In this document: positions 54,299 through 60,927 of the stretch, one piece after another
How the letters are laid out: the number at the start of each line of letters is the position of its first letter
Position numbering within the stretch: position 1 is the first letter of the stretch
Source: a virus
DNA: 64,000 bases
Reading direction: 5' to 3' (one strand)
Virus record (IMG/VR): IMGVR_UViG_3300036770_003758
Span: 1-64,000 of that record
Notes under the pieces: model-generated
Databases searched by the model: none
The model's input: only the letters and a program-made list of their open reading frames with translations
Told to the model about the DNA's origin: nothing
Made by a program: the position numbers and the translations under genes

Positions 54299-54370
54299 AT
54301 TGATACCTAGTCGATTATAGGTAGGTACCCACTAACATATACGTAAAGTTAGTGAATTACCTCCAATAAA
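54299..54370 (-). other. short 3-prime untranslated region of the AAA+ gene
   Basis: Between the AAA+ stop and the terminator lie about 70 nt with a small inverted repeat (ACTAAC at 54331 with GTTAGT at 54348) and no ORF. Confidence 0.5.
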
Positions 54371-55804
54371 TCAACCCTTGTAATCCTCAGATGAATACTC
54401 AGCAATGATACCAGGCGCAGCCTTCTGAAGAACAGTGTGCATAACCTTACCTGCGTAGTACTCAAGGCCAGCAGGTTTCTCCTGATCTTTGTGAATAAAC
54501 GCATTGTGCTGCGTGATCTGAGAAATGTTTGCTTCGATGAAATCTTCGGTAAGTTCAATGTTGAGTTCTTCAGCAGCCAAGATCAGACGCTTGCACAACT
54601 GAGTAACTTCTGAGCCAGCGATGTTTTCTGGCAAACGATTTGCAAGCTTCTCGGTGTCGATGTTCTCAAAGCCAGCGATGTGATCCAAGTTGAGGTCCAT
54701 GATGGTTTTAGACATCTCTTTGGTGCAATACGGAAACTCCACGATGAAGTCAATCCTGCCACTGCGACGGAAGCTCTGATGAATACGATCGATGTTGTTT
54801 GTAGTAAACACAAAGATAACATCGGTATTCTTCAAGCTTTGGCCATCGATAGTATTAAGGATATCGTTCATATCCGAGTTACGCTCGCCACCGAGAACAT
54901 CGTCAATGTCTTCTGCAAACACTGTAGAGTAACCATAGTTCTCCAAGTATGGAAGAAGAGTTTCGAGTTGGTTAGAGTTGTGCAGATAAAAGAATGTTCT
55001 ACCAGCATCAATAGATTCTTTACCAAGACGAATGGCAGTTTCTGTTTTACCCGTACCGTAAGGGCCATAGAACAACATCTTCTGAGACTTCTTGTTGTGA
55101 AGTTTCACATACGGAAGAATCAGGTTCGTAATCGTGACGTTGGTATCACGGCTAAGCACGATGTTCTTAGCTACCTTGAGGTTGATAGGGTGCATAAGCA
55201 AACCAGAACGCAATTGTTCAATAGTAACAGCTTTACCTTGCATCACCTTGTTGGTAGCAACTTCTTTGCCGATGTTGCTCAGGAATGCTTCTGCTGTTTT
55301 CTTGTACCTGTTCTTACACCGGATACCAATAGCACTTGGTGTCAACGTAAGGATAGCATCATCCCACACCTTGATAACCATAGAGCCGATGAACGCAGAT
55401 TCTTCGATCTTGTTACCCTGGTCATCAAAACCAATAGGAATTTGCATGTACGTAGATTGCGTACGATCACCAGTGTAATCACGTGGCGATTCGATGAACT
55501 TACCAATAGTTTTGGTAAGCACGCGGTTTACGGTAAGCAAGAAATCGTTCAAGAAAAAGTTGGAGTAACTTTGTGCTACGGTAGTAATGCTTTCTTCGTG
55601 CTCATACTGCGCAATCAGTGTTTCTGATGCTTGTAAGTAGTCCATACCTCTTGGTAACAAGATGTGTGGATGGTCGTGATACAGAGGTTCTTTTGAGTTC
55701 TGATCAACTCTTGACTTGTAGCCGCTAGGCTTCACTGCGTTGAAGAGATCTTTGATAAACTCAAGACCTGCTGCAACTTGAACTTCTTTGACTTTTTTAG
55801 TCAT
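54371..55804 (-). CDS. AAA+ ATPase (FtsH/Rpt-like core)
   Basis: 477 residues. The N-terminal 230 residues are a separate alpha/beta domain. The AAA core has Walker A YGPYGTGKT (246-254), Walker B STVFAEDIDDV (293-303), sensor 1 FVFTTNNIDR (331-340) and Arg fingers FRRSGRIDF (345-353), most like FtsH/proteasomal ATPases. No protease motif follows, so it is probably an unfoldase or remodeller. Codons are clearly G/C-richer than in the adjoining micro-genes, suggesting high expression. It is the first conventional gene downstream of the array, 34 nt after its last member. Confidence 0.9.
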   Translation of the reverse strand: MTKKVKEVQVAAGLEFIKDLFNAVKPSGYKSRVDQNSKEPLYHDHPHILLPRGMDYLQASETLIAQYEHEESITTVAQSYSNFFLNDFLLTVNRVLTKTIGKFIESPRDYTGDRTQSTYMQIPIGFDDQGNKIEESAFIGSMVIKVWDDAILTLTPSAIGIRCKNRYKKTAEAFLSNIGKEVATNKVMQGKAVTIEQLRSGLLMHPINLKVAKNIVLSRDTNVTITNLILPYVKLHNKKSQKMLFYGPYGTGKTETAIRLGKESIDAGRTFFYLHNSNQLETLLPYLENYGYSTVFAEDIDDVLGGERNSDMNDILNTIDGQSLKNTDVIFVFTTNNIDRIHQSFRRSGRIDFIVEFPYCTKEMSKTIMDLNLDHIAGFENIDTEKLANRLPENIAGSEVTQLCKRLILAAEELNIELTEDFIEANISQITQHNAFIHKDQEKPAGLEYYAGKVMHTVLQKAAPGIIAEYSSEDYKG

Positions 55805-55838
55805 GATAAAGTGTTTATGAGTAAATAAATAAATAGCC

Positions 55839-55940
55839 TTATTTGCGTGCGATAAGTACCGTTAACCCACCGGGTTGTTCGTACAAATCGCAGTTTTCAT
55901 CTTTAGGGGTAATTAGCCAATGTAAATAGTACACTTGCAT
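55839..55940 (-). CDS. micro-gene 58
   Basis: 33 residues, begins MQVYYLHWLITPKDEN, ends TVLIARK. Last array member, 34 nt before the AAA+ ATG. Overlaps micro-gene 57 by 38 nt in another frame. Confidence 0.65.
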   Translation of the reverse strand: MQVYYLHWLITPKDENCDLYEQPGGLTVLIARK

Positions 55941-56031
55941 ATCTTAGTATTAAAAAGTAAGAACTGTTTGTTAAATTGTTTTCTATTCTAAGGTGCACGT
56001 GCATGTGGTAATAAAACGTTATAAGTTTCAT
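55903..56031 (-). CDS. micro-gene 57
   Basis: 42 residues, begins MKLITFYYHMHVHLRIENN. Its FLILRYAS matches the usual LK-type end but it reads on for another 11 residues past the junction. ATGA overlap with 56. Confidence 0.65.
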   Translation of the reverse strand: MKLITFYYHMHVHLRIENNLTNSSYFLILRYASVLFTLANYP

Positions 56032-56150
56032 GTTTTAAACTTTAACGTTGCCGTCATAGCACTGTGGTCAGACTTAGCGTAATTAAAAGAATCTCTTATC
56101 ACGTGGTTTAAATCTAAACCAAGTATAAACTTAAGTTTGTTTAATTCCAT
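56028..56150 (-). CDS. micro-gene 56
   Basis: 40 residues, begins MELNKLKFILGLDLNH, ends MTATLKFKT, the standard LK tail. Stop overlaps the next start as ATGA. A longer reading through the upstream frame (to 56222) is not needed. Confidence 0.75.
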   Translation of the reverse strand: MELNKLKFILGLDLNHVIRDSFNYAKSDHSAMTATLKFKT

Positions 56151-56260
56151 TGCTGTAGTTTTTGAATGTAGAAAATAGAAGTCTTTACCAGCAAGAATAC
56201 AGTTCGTCGTTTCATAGACCACCAGTATTTCTTATTCATGTGAATGCTGTATATATTCAT
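56141..56260 (-). CDS. micro-gene 55
   Basis: 39 residues, begins MNIYSIHMNKKYWW, ends FYIQKLQQWN. Starts directly after the stop of 54 and overlaps 56 by 10 nt. Confidence 0.6.
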   Translation of the reverse strand: MNIYSIHMNKKYWWSMKRRTVFLLVKTSIFYIQKLQQWN

Positions 56261-56341
56261 CTATTGTAATTTTTGAACTAAACCGCAATAGTTATATTCG
56301 TATACTAAACTACAGTGAAAAGTAGGATGTACCCACTGCAT
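56261..56341 (-). CDS. micro-gene 54
   Basis: 26 residues, the shortest member, begins MQWVHPTFHC, ends LVQKLQ. Lies 11 nt after 53, the largest gap in the array. Confidence 0.55.
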   Translation of the reverse strand: MQWVHPTFHCSLVYEYNYCGLVQKLQ

Positions 56342-56352
56342 ACTTTTAAATA

Positions 56353-56463
56353 TCAACATATTAACTTATTTATTAATATAAATATTTTTGAAGCAGCGTC
56401 TATTTTAACTGCACTAGTGTAATATTGATACGGAAACATTGTTGAAATTCCTCTTATCAGCAT
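56353..56463 (-). CDS. micro-gene 53
   Basis: 36 residues, begins MLIRGISTMFPYQYY, ends FILINKLIC. Overlaps the end of 52 by 7 nt. Confidence 0.6.
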   Translation of the reverse strand: MLIRGISTMFPYQYYTSAVKIDAASKIFILINKLIC

Positions 56464-56573
56464 ACCGTGTGCTTAAGTGTTAACAAATACTTAGTTCTAA
56501 CAGTATTTACTTTAGCGATATGAAAGTTAAAGTGAAAATTCTGGCATTTGACAACTATATTAATTACTTGCAT
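56457..56573 (-). CDS. micro-gene 52
   Basis: 38 residues, begins MQVINIVVKCQN. Ends TKYLLTLKHTVC, close to the end of 46 (TKYLLTIKYI), so the two look paralogous. Confidence 0.65.
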   Translation of the reverse strand: MQVINIVVKCQNFHFNFHIAKVNTVRTKYLLTLKHTVC

Positions 56574-56674
56574 ACCATGTATTTCAACAAGGCTTTTACA
56601 TCGACTCTATTTTCATTAGCGTTTCTGAAGCAAAAGTCTTGTGCCCTTGTTAATCTTAAATCAGATAGCTCCAT
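56564..56674 (-). CDS. micro-gene 51
   Basis: 36 residues, begins MELSDLRLTRAQDF, ends VKALLKYMVCK. TAATG junction with 50. Confidence 0.7.
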   Translation of the reverse strand: MELSDLRLTRAQDFCFRNANENRVDVKALLKYMVCK

Positions 56675-56802
56675 TACATGTATTTTAATAAAGTTATGTA
56701 ATTCTTTCTTTTGTAATGTTCAGCATACGTGGTTATCATCTCGTAGCTGTTACCAATTGCGTAGTCTAATATAATGTCGTATAAACGATCGTTTATTTCC
56801 AT
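56674..56802 (-). CDS. micro-gene 50
   Basis: 42 residues, begins MEINDRLYDIILDY, ends YITLLKYM. Acidic-helical start, standard LK tail. Confidence 0.7.
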   Translation of the reverse strand: MEINDRLYDIILDYAIGNSYEMITTYAEHYKRKNYITLLKYM

Positions 56803-56918
56803 AACATGTATTTTGCGATTAACCTAATGTCAACGTCAAGTTTTTCTGCAGTATCTTCAAATCGTATAAGTTTCTTTGAACCAAAAAAACTTACATTATA
56901 CAATGTAGTACACCTCAT
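56793..56918 (-). CDS. micro-gene 49
   Basis: 41 residues, begins MRCTTLYNVSFFGSKK, ends IRLIAKYMLWK. ATGA overlap with 48. Confidence 0.7.
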   Translation of the reverse strand: MRCTTLYNVSFFGSKKLIRFEDTAEKLDVDIRLIAKYMLWK

Positions 56919-57028
56919 ACAATAAATTTTAGACAGCAATCGTGAAAAACAAATGGCCAAGTAGAAGCTTTGTATAGTTCTTTACAACCAGCAGAGTAGT
57001 TTGTGAACCTAAACATTAACGTGGTCAT
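56915..57028 (-). CDS. micro-gene 48
   Basis: 37 residues, begins MTTLMFRFTNYSAGCKELY, ends DCCLKFIV. ATGA overlaps at both ends. Confidence 0.7.
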   Translation of the reverse strand: MTTLMFRFTNYSAGCKELYKASTWPFVFHDCCLKFIV

Positions 57029-57153
57029 TTGTATTTGTTTTTAGACTTACGTTGATCTTTTTTGTATTCTACGTAGGCCATCGTGTAAGCAAACACTAGA
57101 ATAAAGCTTACGATAAACAAAAACCCTAAAATTATTTTTGCGAAATTATCCAT
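57025..57153 (-). CDS. micro-gene 47, membrane peptide
   Basis: 42 residues. Unlike its neighbours it has a clear transmembrane helix (FAKIILGFLFIVSFILVFAY, 4-23) and a basic tail (KKDQRKSKNKYK). Probably an unrelated small membrane protein caught in the array. Starts 2 nt after 46; ATGA overlap with 48. Confidence 0.75.
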   Translation of the reverse strand: MDNFAKIILGFLFIVSFILVFAYTMAYVEYKKDQRKSKNKYK

Positions 57154-57155
57154 GG

Positions 57156-57260
57156 TTATATGTATTTAATTGTTAACAAATATTTAGTATTAAACATTTC
57201 TCCTGATATAAAAGTGTGTACAGGTTGTATGTGGTATCTGTTTAATCTTTCTGTTGGCAT
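57156..57260 (-). CDS. micro-gene 46
   Basis: 34 residues, begins MPTERLNRYHIQPVHT, ends TKYLLTIKYI. The end resembles that of 52. Confidence 0.7.
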   Translation of the reverse strand: MPTERLNRYHIQPVHTFISGEMFNTKYLLTIKYI

Positions 57261-57355
57261 TGGTGAAATTTTACAATTAGTTGATAAGTATTTCTAACAG
57301 TAGGTGTGTAAAACATCATGGTGTATACGTGATATTTTATCTTTACTACAGGCAT
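57242..57355 (-). CDS. micro-gene 45
   Basis: 37 residues, begins MPVVKIKYHVYTMMFYTPTV, contains NTYQLIVKF and ends QCQQKD. Clear paralogue of 44 (same KI-x-YH start, PT..N, YQ-LIVK end). Confidence 0.75.
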   Translation of the reverse strand: MPVVKIKYHVYTMMFYTPTVRNTYQLIVKFHQCQQKD

Positions 57356-57438
57356 TTTACAATTAGTTGTTGATAAGCATTTATAATAGTAGGTACATGA
57401 TAGGGCATGTTGTGCGCATGATACCATATTTTTATCAC
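57346..57438 (-). CDS. micro-gene 44
   Basis: 30 residues from a GTG in a GTGA junction with 43, begins VIKIWYHAHNMPYHVPT, ends QQLIVKCL. Paralogue of 45. Confidence 0.7.
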   Translation of the reverse strand: MIKIWYHAHNMPYHVPTIINAYQQLIVKCL

Positions 57439-57539
57439 ATGCATTTTACAATTATTTTTAAGTAGTGATCATAATAAGGTTTCCACATAAGCTTTCTACT
57501 TATACGAGCACGTGTGTAATCTATTTCTTCACTCCACAT
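57435..57539 (-). CDS. micro-gene 43
   Basis: 34 residues, begins MWSEEIDYTRARISRK, ends YLKIIVKCM. Its end resembles that of 44 (LIVKCL). Confidence 0.7.
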   Translation of the reverse strand: MWSEEIDYTRARISRKLMWKPYYDHYLKIIVKCM

Positions 57540-57642
57540 ATTTTGTAGTTATTAAAGTGTACGCGGCTGTATACGTAAATGTTCTATACAGTATATAAAC
57601 ATTATTCTTGTCAAATAAATAAAAAGATTTAGCTATATTCAT
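57529..57642 (-). CDS. micro-gene 42
   Basis: 37 residues, begins MNIAKSFYLFDKNNVY, ends TLITTKYVE. ATGA overlap with 41. Confidence 0.65.
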   Translation of the reverse strand: MNIAKSFYLFDKNNVYILYRTFTYTAAYTLITTKYVE

Positions 57643-57761
57643 TTTTGTTTAAATACGATTAAATAAATAGTATTTACATTGTCAAAATCTGCATCACAGT
57701 ACTTTTCTTTTTTAGAGCAGTAGTAATACTGATAATAAAAATCGTCAACTTCAAATTCCAT
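57639..57761 (-). CDS. micro-gene 41
   Basis: 40 residues, acidic and Tyr-rich: MEFEVDDFYYQYYYCSKK at the start, ends IYLIVFKQK. Confidence 0.7.
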   Translation of the reverse strand: MEFEVDDFYYQYYYCSKKEKYCDADFDNVNTIYLIVFKQK

Positions 57762-57764
57762 AGT

Positions 57765-57863
57765 TTACAGTTTATACGTTTGTGATACAATAAAGTGCAA
57801 CTTAGTTCCACCAAACTTGATTTTGTGAACAAAAACTTCTTGCATAATAAAGAATATGTTCAT
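57765..57863 (-). CDS. micro-gene 40
   Basis: 32 residues, begins MNIFFIMQEVFVHKIK, ends FIVSQTYKL. 3-nt gap to 41; ATGA overlap with 39. Confidence 0.65.
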   Translation of the reverse strand: MNIFFIMQEVFVHKIKFGGTKLHFIVSQTYKL

Positions 57864-57955
57864 AGCTGTTTAATTAGCACAAGATTTGAACCTAAATTGT
57901 AGTTAAATGGTACAAAAAGTTGACCAGGTACGTGAAATTTAAACTCCATTATCAT
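57860..57955 (-). CDS. micro-gene 39
   Basis: 31 residues (29 from the second ATG), begins MIMEFKFHVPGQLF, ends NLVLIKQL. Its ME-x(3)-F-VP start is shared with 38. Confidence 0.7.
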   Translation of the reverse strand: MIMEFKFHVPGQLFVPFNYNLGSNLVLIKQL

Positions 57956-57956
57956 G

Positions 57957-58079
57957 TCAGTAGTATTTAAGCATTGTGATAAACGCGTGTAGATGATACT
58001 CTATCGTTATAGCTGGATAGCATTTAGGCACGTAGAACGTATAGCTTTGTTCCATAGTAGATATTTTACTTATCTGCAT
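57957..58079 (-). CDS. micro-gene 38
   Basis: 40 residues from ATG 58079, or 32 from ATG 58055 (MEQSYTFYVPKCYP), which has its own A-rich leader and matches 39. Ends FITMLKYY. Confidence 0.7.
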   Translation of the reverse strand: MQISKISTMEQSYTFYVPKCYPAITIEYHLHAFITMLKYY

Positions 58080-58192
58080 CGTATATGTTTTACTACAATT
58101 CTAAATCCAATGTCTAGTGTAAGGTCTAATATATTTCTATTAGGAAACCTGAGTTCGTAATTAGCTTGTACAAGCGTGTTATAATACATCAT
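58070..58192 (-). CDS. micro-gene 37
   Basis: 40 residues, begins MMYYNTLVQANYELRF, ends FRIVVKHIRCR. Double-Met start in an ATGATG junction, as in 35 and 36. Confidence 0.7.
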   Translation of the reverse strand: MMYYNTLVQANYELRFPNRNILDLTLDIGFRIVVKHIRCR

Positions 58193-58314
58193 TGCCGTAG
58201 AAATTTTAACATTAAAATAAACCTATCTCTTTCTGTCATATTGTTGTGTATGTATTGAATAACACTTTTACCCATACCTCTAAAATCTGGATATATAGCT
58301 GTTAAATACATCAT
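58189..58314 (-). CDS. micro-gene 36
   Basis: 41 residues, begins MMYLTAIYPDFRGMGK, ends RFILMLKFLRQ. Identical to 35 at 23 of 40 aligned positions; seven of those conserved residues use different synonymous codons. Confidence 0.8.
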   Translation of the reverse strand: MMYLTAIYPDFRGMGKSVIQYIHNNMTERDRFILMLKFLRQ

Positions 58315-58433
58315 GGTATAAACTTTAGTGTAAAAATAAATCTGTCTATTTCAGATATATTCTCAGGTAAATATTGAATAATGTTCTTACCCATGTTTCT
58401 AAACTCTGGGTACATAGCAAGTAAAGACATCAT
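58311..58433 (-). CDS. micro-gene 35
   Basis: 40 residues, begins MMSLLAMYPEFRNMGK, ends RFIFTLKFIP. Best-preserved paralogue pair with 36. Confidence 0.8.
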   Translation of the reverse strand: MMSLLAMYPEFRNMGKNIIQYLPENISEIDRFIFTLKFIP

Positions 58434-58552
58434 AGTATTTGTTTTAATGTTATACTAAACCCATGACATACTGGTTCACGTAAACCATGTAGATAAGTGT
58501 ATTTTATTTTTGTGCGACTGTGATTAAATAAAATCGCAATTAAATTTCTCAT
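58430..58552 (-). CDS. micro-gene 34
   Basis: 40 residues, begins MRNLIAILFNHSRTK, ends HGFSITLKQIL. The GFS-x-x-LK end is shared with 28 and 29. Confidence 0.75.
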   Translation of the reverse strand: MRNLIAILFNHSRTKIKYTYLHGLREPVCHGFSITLKQIL

Positions 58553-58680
58553 GGTACGTGTTTTAAGATAAGTTGAAATCTATCATAAGATGTGATTCTT
58601 TCTTGTGTTTTAAGCGTTTTTTTCAAAGGTGTAAATTTTCTGCGATAAGTTTTAAGAAGCCAGAAGTGTATTGATTTCAT
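58549..58680 (-). CDS. micro-gene 33
   Basis: 43 residues, basic, begins MKSIHFWLLKTYRRKF, ends YDRFQLILKHVP. The last 12 residues nearly match 32. Confidence 0.75.
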   Translation of the reverse strand: MKSIHFWLLKTYRRKFTPLKKTLKTQERITSYDRFQLILKHVP

Positions 58681-58796
58681 TACATATGTTTTAAAATAAG
58701 TTGAAACCTATCCTCGTACACAATATCAGCTACAAGATTTGCTTCTACCCTACTCTTGTAAGCTGCAGGATTGCGTACAAATATTACTGCTAACAT
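58680..58796 (-). CDS. micro-gene 32
   Basis: 38 residues, begins MLAVIFVRNPAAYKSR, ends EDRFQLILKHM. TAATG junction into 33. Confidence 0.75.
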   Translation of the reverse strand: MLAVIFVRNPAAYKSRVEANLVADIVYEDRFQLILKHM

Positions 58797-58903
58797 GGTA
58801 TTTGTTTTAATGTAGCATACAATCTGCGTACAGTATTTCCTGGGTTACATAAGTTTATGCGCAAGTATCTGTAAAAATCAATTTGTATTTCAATATTCTT
58901 CAT
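58790..58903 (-). CDS. micro-gene 31
   Basis: 37 residues, begins MKNIEIQIDFYRYLR, ends LYATLKQIPC. Ends in TAG, one of several stops used in the array. Confidence 0.75.
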   Translation of the reverse strand: MKNIEIQIDFYRYLRINLCNPGNTVRRLYATLKQIPC

Positions 58904-59013
58904 GATGTTTGTTTTAATATTACAGTAATTTTTATACGTTTTATATCTATCTCAATATTTCTTACAAAATCATCACAACGTGTACTTGAACAATCGATAA
59001 TTACAACTGTCAT
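58900..59013 (-). CDS. micro-gene 30
   Basis: 37 residues, begins MTVVIIDCSSTRCDDF, ends ITVILKQTS. ATGA at both ends. Confidence 0.75.
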   Translation of the reverse strand: MTVVIIDCSSTRCDDFVRNIEIDIKRIKITVILKQTS

Positions 59014-59114
59014 TGTATATGTTTTAAAATAATAGAAAAGCCCTCGCGACCGCTGTATCCTAGTATCATTACAGTCAAATAAGCGGCTGTATATCCATAT
59101 GAGTAAGTTTTCAT
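59010..59114 (-). CDS. micro-gene 29
   Basis: 34 residues, begins MKTYSYGYTAAYL, ends LGYSGREGFSIILKHIQ. Paralogue of 28, with the same LG-x-SG-x(3)-FSI-x-LK end. Confidence 0.8.
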   Translation of the reverse strand: MKTYSYGYTAAYLTVMILGYSGREGFSIILKHIQ

Positions 59115-59215
59115 GGTATCAACTTTAAAGTAATCGAAAAGGATTCATCTCCACTATGTCCTAGTTCGTGCACAGAAATACAACTGTATGTGTGTTCATA
59201 TGCCCATGTGTTCAT
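59111..59215 (-). CDS. micro-gene 28
   Basis: 34 residues, begins MNTWAYEHTYSC, ends LGHSGDESFSITLKLIP. Paralogue of 29. Confidence 0.8.
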   Translation of the reverse strand: MNTWAYEHTYSCISVHELGHSGDESFSITLKLIP

Positions 59216-59316
59216 AACATTAGTTTTAATATTATTGATAAATCATCTTGAATAAAATCGTACACTTCAGGTGCATTTATAATATGTGTTCCAAGAACTA
59301 AGTGTATCGTGTTCAT
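59212..59316 (-). CDS. micro-gene 27
   Basis: 34 residues, begins MNTIHLVLGTHIIN, ends DDLSIILKLML. Fourth of a run (24-27) with an acidic residue pair before the hydrophobic LK end. Confidence 0.75.
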   Translation of the reverse strand: MNTIHLVLGTHIINAPEVYDFIQDDLSIILKLML

Positions 59317-59423
59317 AGTATAAACTTTATCATAACTAGAAAATCATCGTCAAAAAATGGTATTAAACCACGATCTTTGTCTACTAGTTTGCAAGAATAT
59401 ATTACGTATGTTGTTACGTCCAT
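59313..59423 (-). CDS. micro-gene 26
   Basis: 36 residues, begins MDVTTYVIYSCKLVD, ends DDDFLVMIKFIL. Confidence 0.75.
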   Translation of the reverse strand: MDVTTYVIYSCKLVDKDRGLIPFFDDDFLVMIKFIL

Positions 59424-59500
59424 AATATTTTCATTGTAATTAAAATACTATCTTCTCCATAGAATATGTGATCTACAAGTGTTATGTATTTTGTGTCCAC
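59414..59500 (-). CDS. micro-gene 25
   Basis: 28 residues from GTG, begins VDTKYITLVDHIFYG, ends ILITMKILWT. Confidence 0.65.
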   Translation of the reverse strand: MDTKYITLVDHIFYGEDSILITMKILWT

Positions 59501-59607
59501 AATATTAGTTTTAACGTGATTATAAAATCATCGTTTAGGTTAGTAGAATATTTTAACACGCTCAATAAACACGAGTGCGCAGTAACTAATGTTTTTGTAC
59601 ATTCCAT
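59482..59607 (-). CDS. micro-gene 24
   Basis: 41 residues, begins MECTKTLVTAHSCLL, contains DDFIITLKLIL and ends WTQNT, reading past the junction as 9 does. Confidence 0.7.
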   Translation of the reverse strand: MECTKTLVTAHSCLLSVLKYSTNLNDDFIITLKLILWTQNT

Positions 59608-59732
59608 CTCAATACAATTAAGAAATCTTTATCTTCAAGTTTTGTTTTTTCTAGTCTATCCAGTAAATGCTTGTTATCGTGTGTACCAATAGGCATACAT
59701 AGATCTAACATTGTAAAATGTGCTATTTCCAT
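59586..59732 (-). CDS. micro-gene 23
   Basis: 48 residues, begins MEIAHFTMLDLCMP, a charged helix in the middle (LLDRLEKTKLEDKDF), ends LRWNVQKH. Confidence 0.7.
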   Translation of the reverse strand: MEIAHFTMLDLCMPIGTHDNKHLLDRLEKTKLEDKDFLIVLRWNVQKH

Positions 59733-59857
59733 CACATGTATTTAACCATAAAAATAAAATCATTCTTGACGTAGCTACAATTACTAAATGCTAAGTAATC
59801 TAAATACAGTTTACAATCTATACTGTGTACCCACATTGTTAAGTCTGTAAATTTCAT
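59732..59857 (-). CDS. micro-gene 22
   Basis: 41 residues, begins MKFTDLTMWVHSID, ends DFIFMVKYM. The MKF-x-DL-x-M start resembles 11. Confidence 0.75.
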   Translation of the reverse strand: MKFTDLTMWVHSIDCKLYLDYLAFSNCSYVKNDFIFMVKYM

Positions 59858-59976
59858 AACATGTACTTATTTGCTAACTGTAAAATAACCTTAAGATGTG
59901 CACAGTTGATATAAGATGGAGTAAACACATCATTATCTAGTAAGATGTATTCCCAATCCCTATGTTCTACTTGCAT
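59854..59976 (-). CDS. micro-gene 21
   Basis: 40 residues, begins MQVEHRDWEYILLDND, ends LQLANKYML. Acidic; ATGA overlap with 22. Confidence 0.75.
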   Translation of the reverse strand: MQVEHRDWEYILLDNDVFTPSYINCAHLKVILQLANKYML

Positions 59977-60086
59977 AACATATACTTTTTTATAAGCCTA
60001 AAGTTAGGTTTAAAGAAAGCGTATTTAATAATATAAGGTTCAAGAAATGCATCTGTAATATAATTCCAACCAGTTTCTACTTTCAC
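59967..60086 (-). CDS. micro-gene 20
   Basis: 39 residues from a GTG in a GTGA junction, begins VKVETGWNYITDAFLEP, ends RLIKKYMLCK. The start resembles 21 (VE..W.YI). Confidence 0.75.
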   Translation of the reverse strand: MKVETGWNYITDAFLEPYIIKYAFFKPNFRLIKKYMLCK

Positions 60087-60202
60087 GATATCTGTTTTAC
60101 AATAATTAAAGGTAATACAGTAGGCTTACTTATTTTGCGATCAGCATCATACATTGGATTTGATATAGGGAGGTTTACGTAAAACGTCATAAATGCTATC
60201 AT
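60083..60202 (-). CDS. micro-gene 19
   Basis: 39 residues, begins MIAFMTFYVNLPISNP, ends PLIIVKQIS. GTGA overlap with 20. Confidence 0.75.
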   Translation of the reverse strand: MIAFMTFYVNLPISNPMYDADRKISKPTVLPLIIVKQIS

Positions 60203-60324
60203 GGTACATATTTTAATACGAATACAGTAATATCTATGTTAGGTGCATGTTTTGATTCAGTGTGAAATCTATAGATATCGTGAAGTCTATAACTATCAAA
60301 AGTGTAATCTAATGAAGCTTTCAT
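60199..60324 (-). CDS. micro-gene 18
   Basis: 41 residues, begins MKASLDYTFDSYRLHD, ends ITVFVLKYVP. Paralogue of 16 (shared M-[KR]-A, YT, KH-x-x-N-x-DI, VLKYV). Confidence 0.8.
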   Translation of the reverse strand: MKASLDYTFDSYRLHDIYRFHTESKHAPNIDITVFVLKYVP

Positions 60325-60416
60325 ACAAGCGTTTTAAGAGTTACAATAAACTGTTGTGTCAAATACGAGTGTGAATAAAATCTCCAGTCTAGTTCGTATA
60401 CTTTCTTTACGCTCAT
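60321..60416 (-). CDS. micro-gene 17
   Basis: 31 residues, begins MSVKKVYELDWRFYS, ends FIVTLKTLV. Sits between the paralogues 16 and 18. Confidence 0.75.
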   Translation of the reverse strand: MSVKKVYELDWRFYSHSYLTQQFIVTLKTLV

Positions 60417-60520
60417 TGTACGTATTTTATTACAAGTACAGCAATATCCCTATTGTGCGGATGTTTTAATTCAGGATGGATTTTATGACCACCTCTAGTG
60501 TAGTTTAATAAAGCTCTCAT
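60413..60520 (-). CDS. micro-gene 16
   Basis: 35 residues, begins MRALLNYTRGGHKIHP, ends IAVLVIKYVQ. Paralogue of 18. Confidence 0.8.
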   Translation of the reverse strand: MRALLNYTRGGHKIHPELKHPHNRDIAVLVIKYVQ

Positions 60521-60618
60521 ACAGATATTTTATTGATGGTTAAAAAAGATGTACCTGCGTAAGTTATTTTTAATTTTACTCTAGGGCTGTCGACCCATAA
60601 AATGTATAACAACTTCAT
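60517..60618 (-). CDS. micro-gene 15
   Basis: 33 residues, begins MKLLYILWVDSPRVK, ends FLTINKISV. Confidence 0.75.
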   Translation of the reverse strand: MKLLYILWVDSPRVKLKITYAGTSFLTINKISV

Positions 60619-60716
60619 TCTGCATTTTTTATGATAGCAAATAAACATAATCCAGCTTTACCAGATCTTCTGTCATTTTTAAGGTTAGTGCCTACGACAC
60701 TGTGTGTTATAATCAT
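60615..60716 (-). CDS. micro-gene 14
   Basis: 33 residues, begins MIITHSVVGTNLKNDRRSGK, ends LFAIIKNAE. Paralogue of 12 (N-[FL]-K, then SG-x-AG-[FL]-x-LF-x-I). Confidence 0.8.
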   Translation of the reverse strand: MIITHSVVGTNLKNDRRSGKAGLCLFAIIKNAE

Positions 60717-60829
60717 TGTATGTGTTTTAAGTTAATTCTAAATCTAAGTACAGTAATGACATAGGTTTTAAGATCTATTTTAAGTACTATGTCAGGTTGC
60801 ATAGTTTGTACAAATCCTACAAATTTCAT
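60713..60829 (-). CDS. micro-gene 13
   Basis: 38 residues, begins MKFVGFVQTMQPDIVL, ends FRINLKHIQ. Lies between the paralogues 12 and 14. Confidence 0.75.
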   Translation of the reverse strand: MKFVGFVQTMQPDIVLKIDLKTYVITVLRFRINLKHIQ

Positions 60830-60927
60830 GGTTTGTATTTTAAAATAAAAAATAAAGAAAATCCTGCTTCACCAGATTTGTAATTGTGTTTAAAATTAGA
60901 TTCTCCAATACTTAAAATCGCTGTCAT
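60826..60927 (-). CDS. micro-gene 12
   Basis: 33 residues, begins MTAILSIGESNFKHNYKSGE, ends FFILKYKP. Paralogue of 14 and more distantly of 4. Confidence 0.8.
   Translation of the reverse strand: MTAILSIGESNFKHNYKSGEAGFSLFFILKYKP

Noticed and set aside
54680-55627. 315-codon plus-strand ORF
   Set aside because: It is antisense to the AAA+ ATPase, whose Walker, sensor and Arg-finger motifs are intact; the open frame follows from G/C-rich codon choice.
58189-58433. GNAT fragment in micro-genes 35 and 36 (YP-x-FR-x-MGK)
   Set aside because: The resemblance to GNAT motif A is about ten residues only; a 40-residue peptide cannot hold the acetyl-CoA fold.
59468-59692. Plus-strand 74-codon ORF in the array, and similarly 56520-56774
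   Set aside because: Isolated, no neighbours in frame, and antisense to several consistent minus-strand micro-genes.
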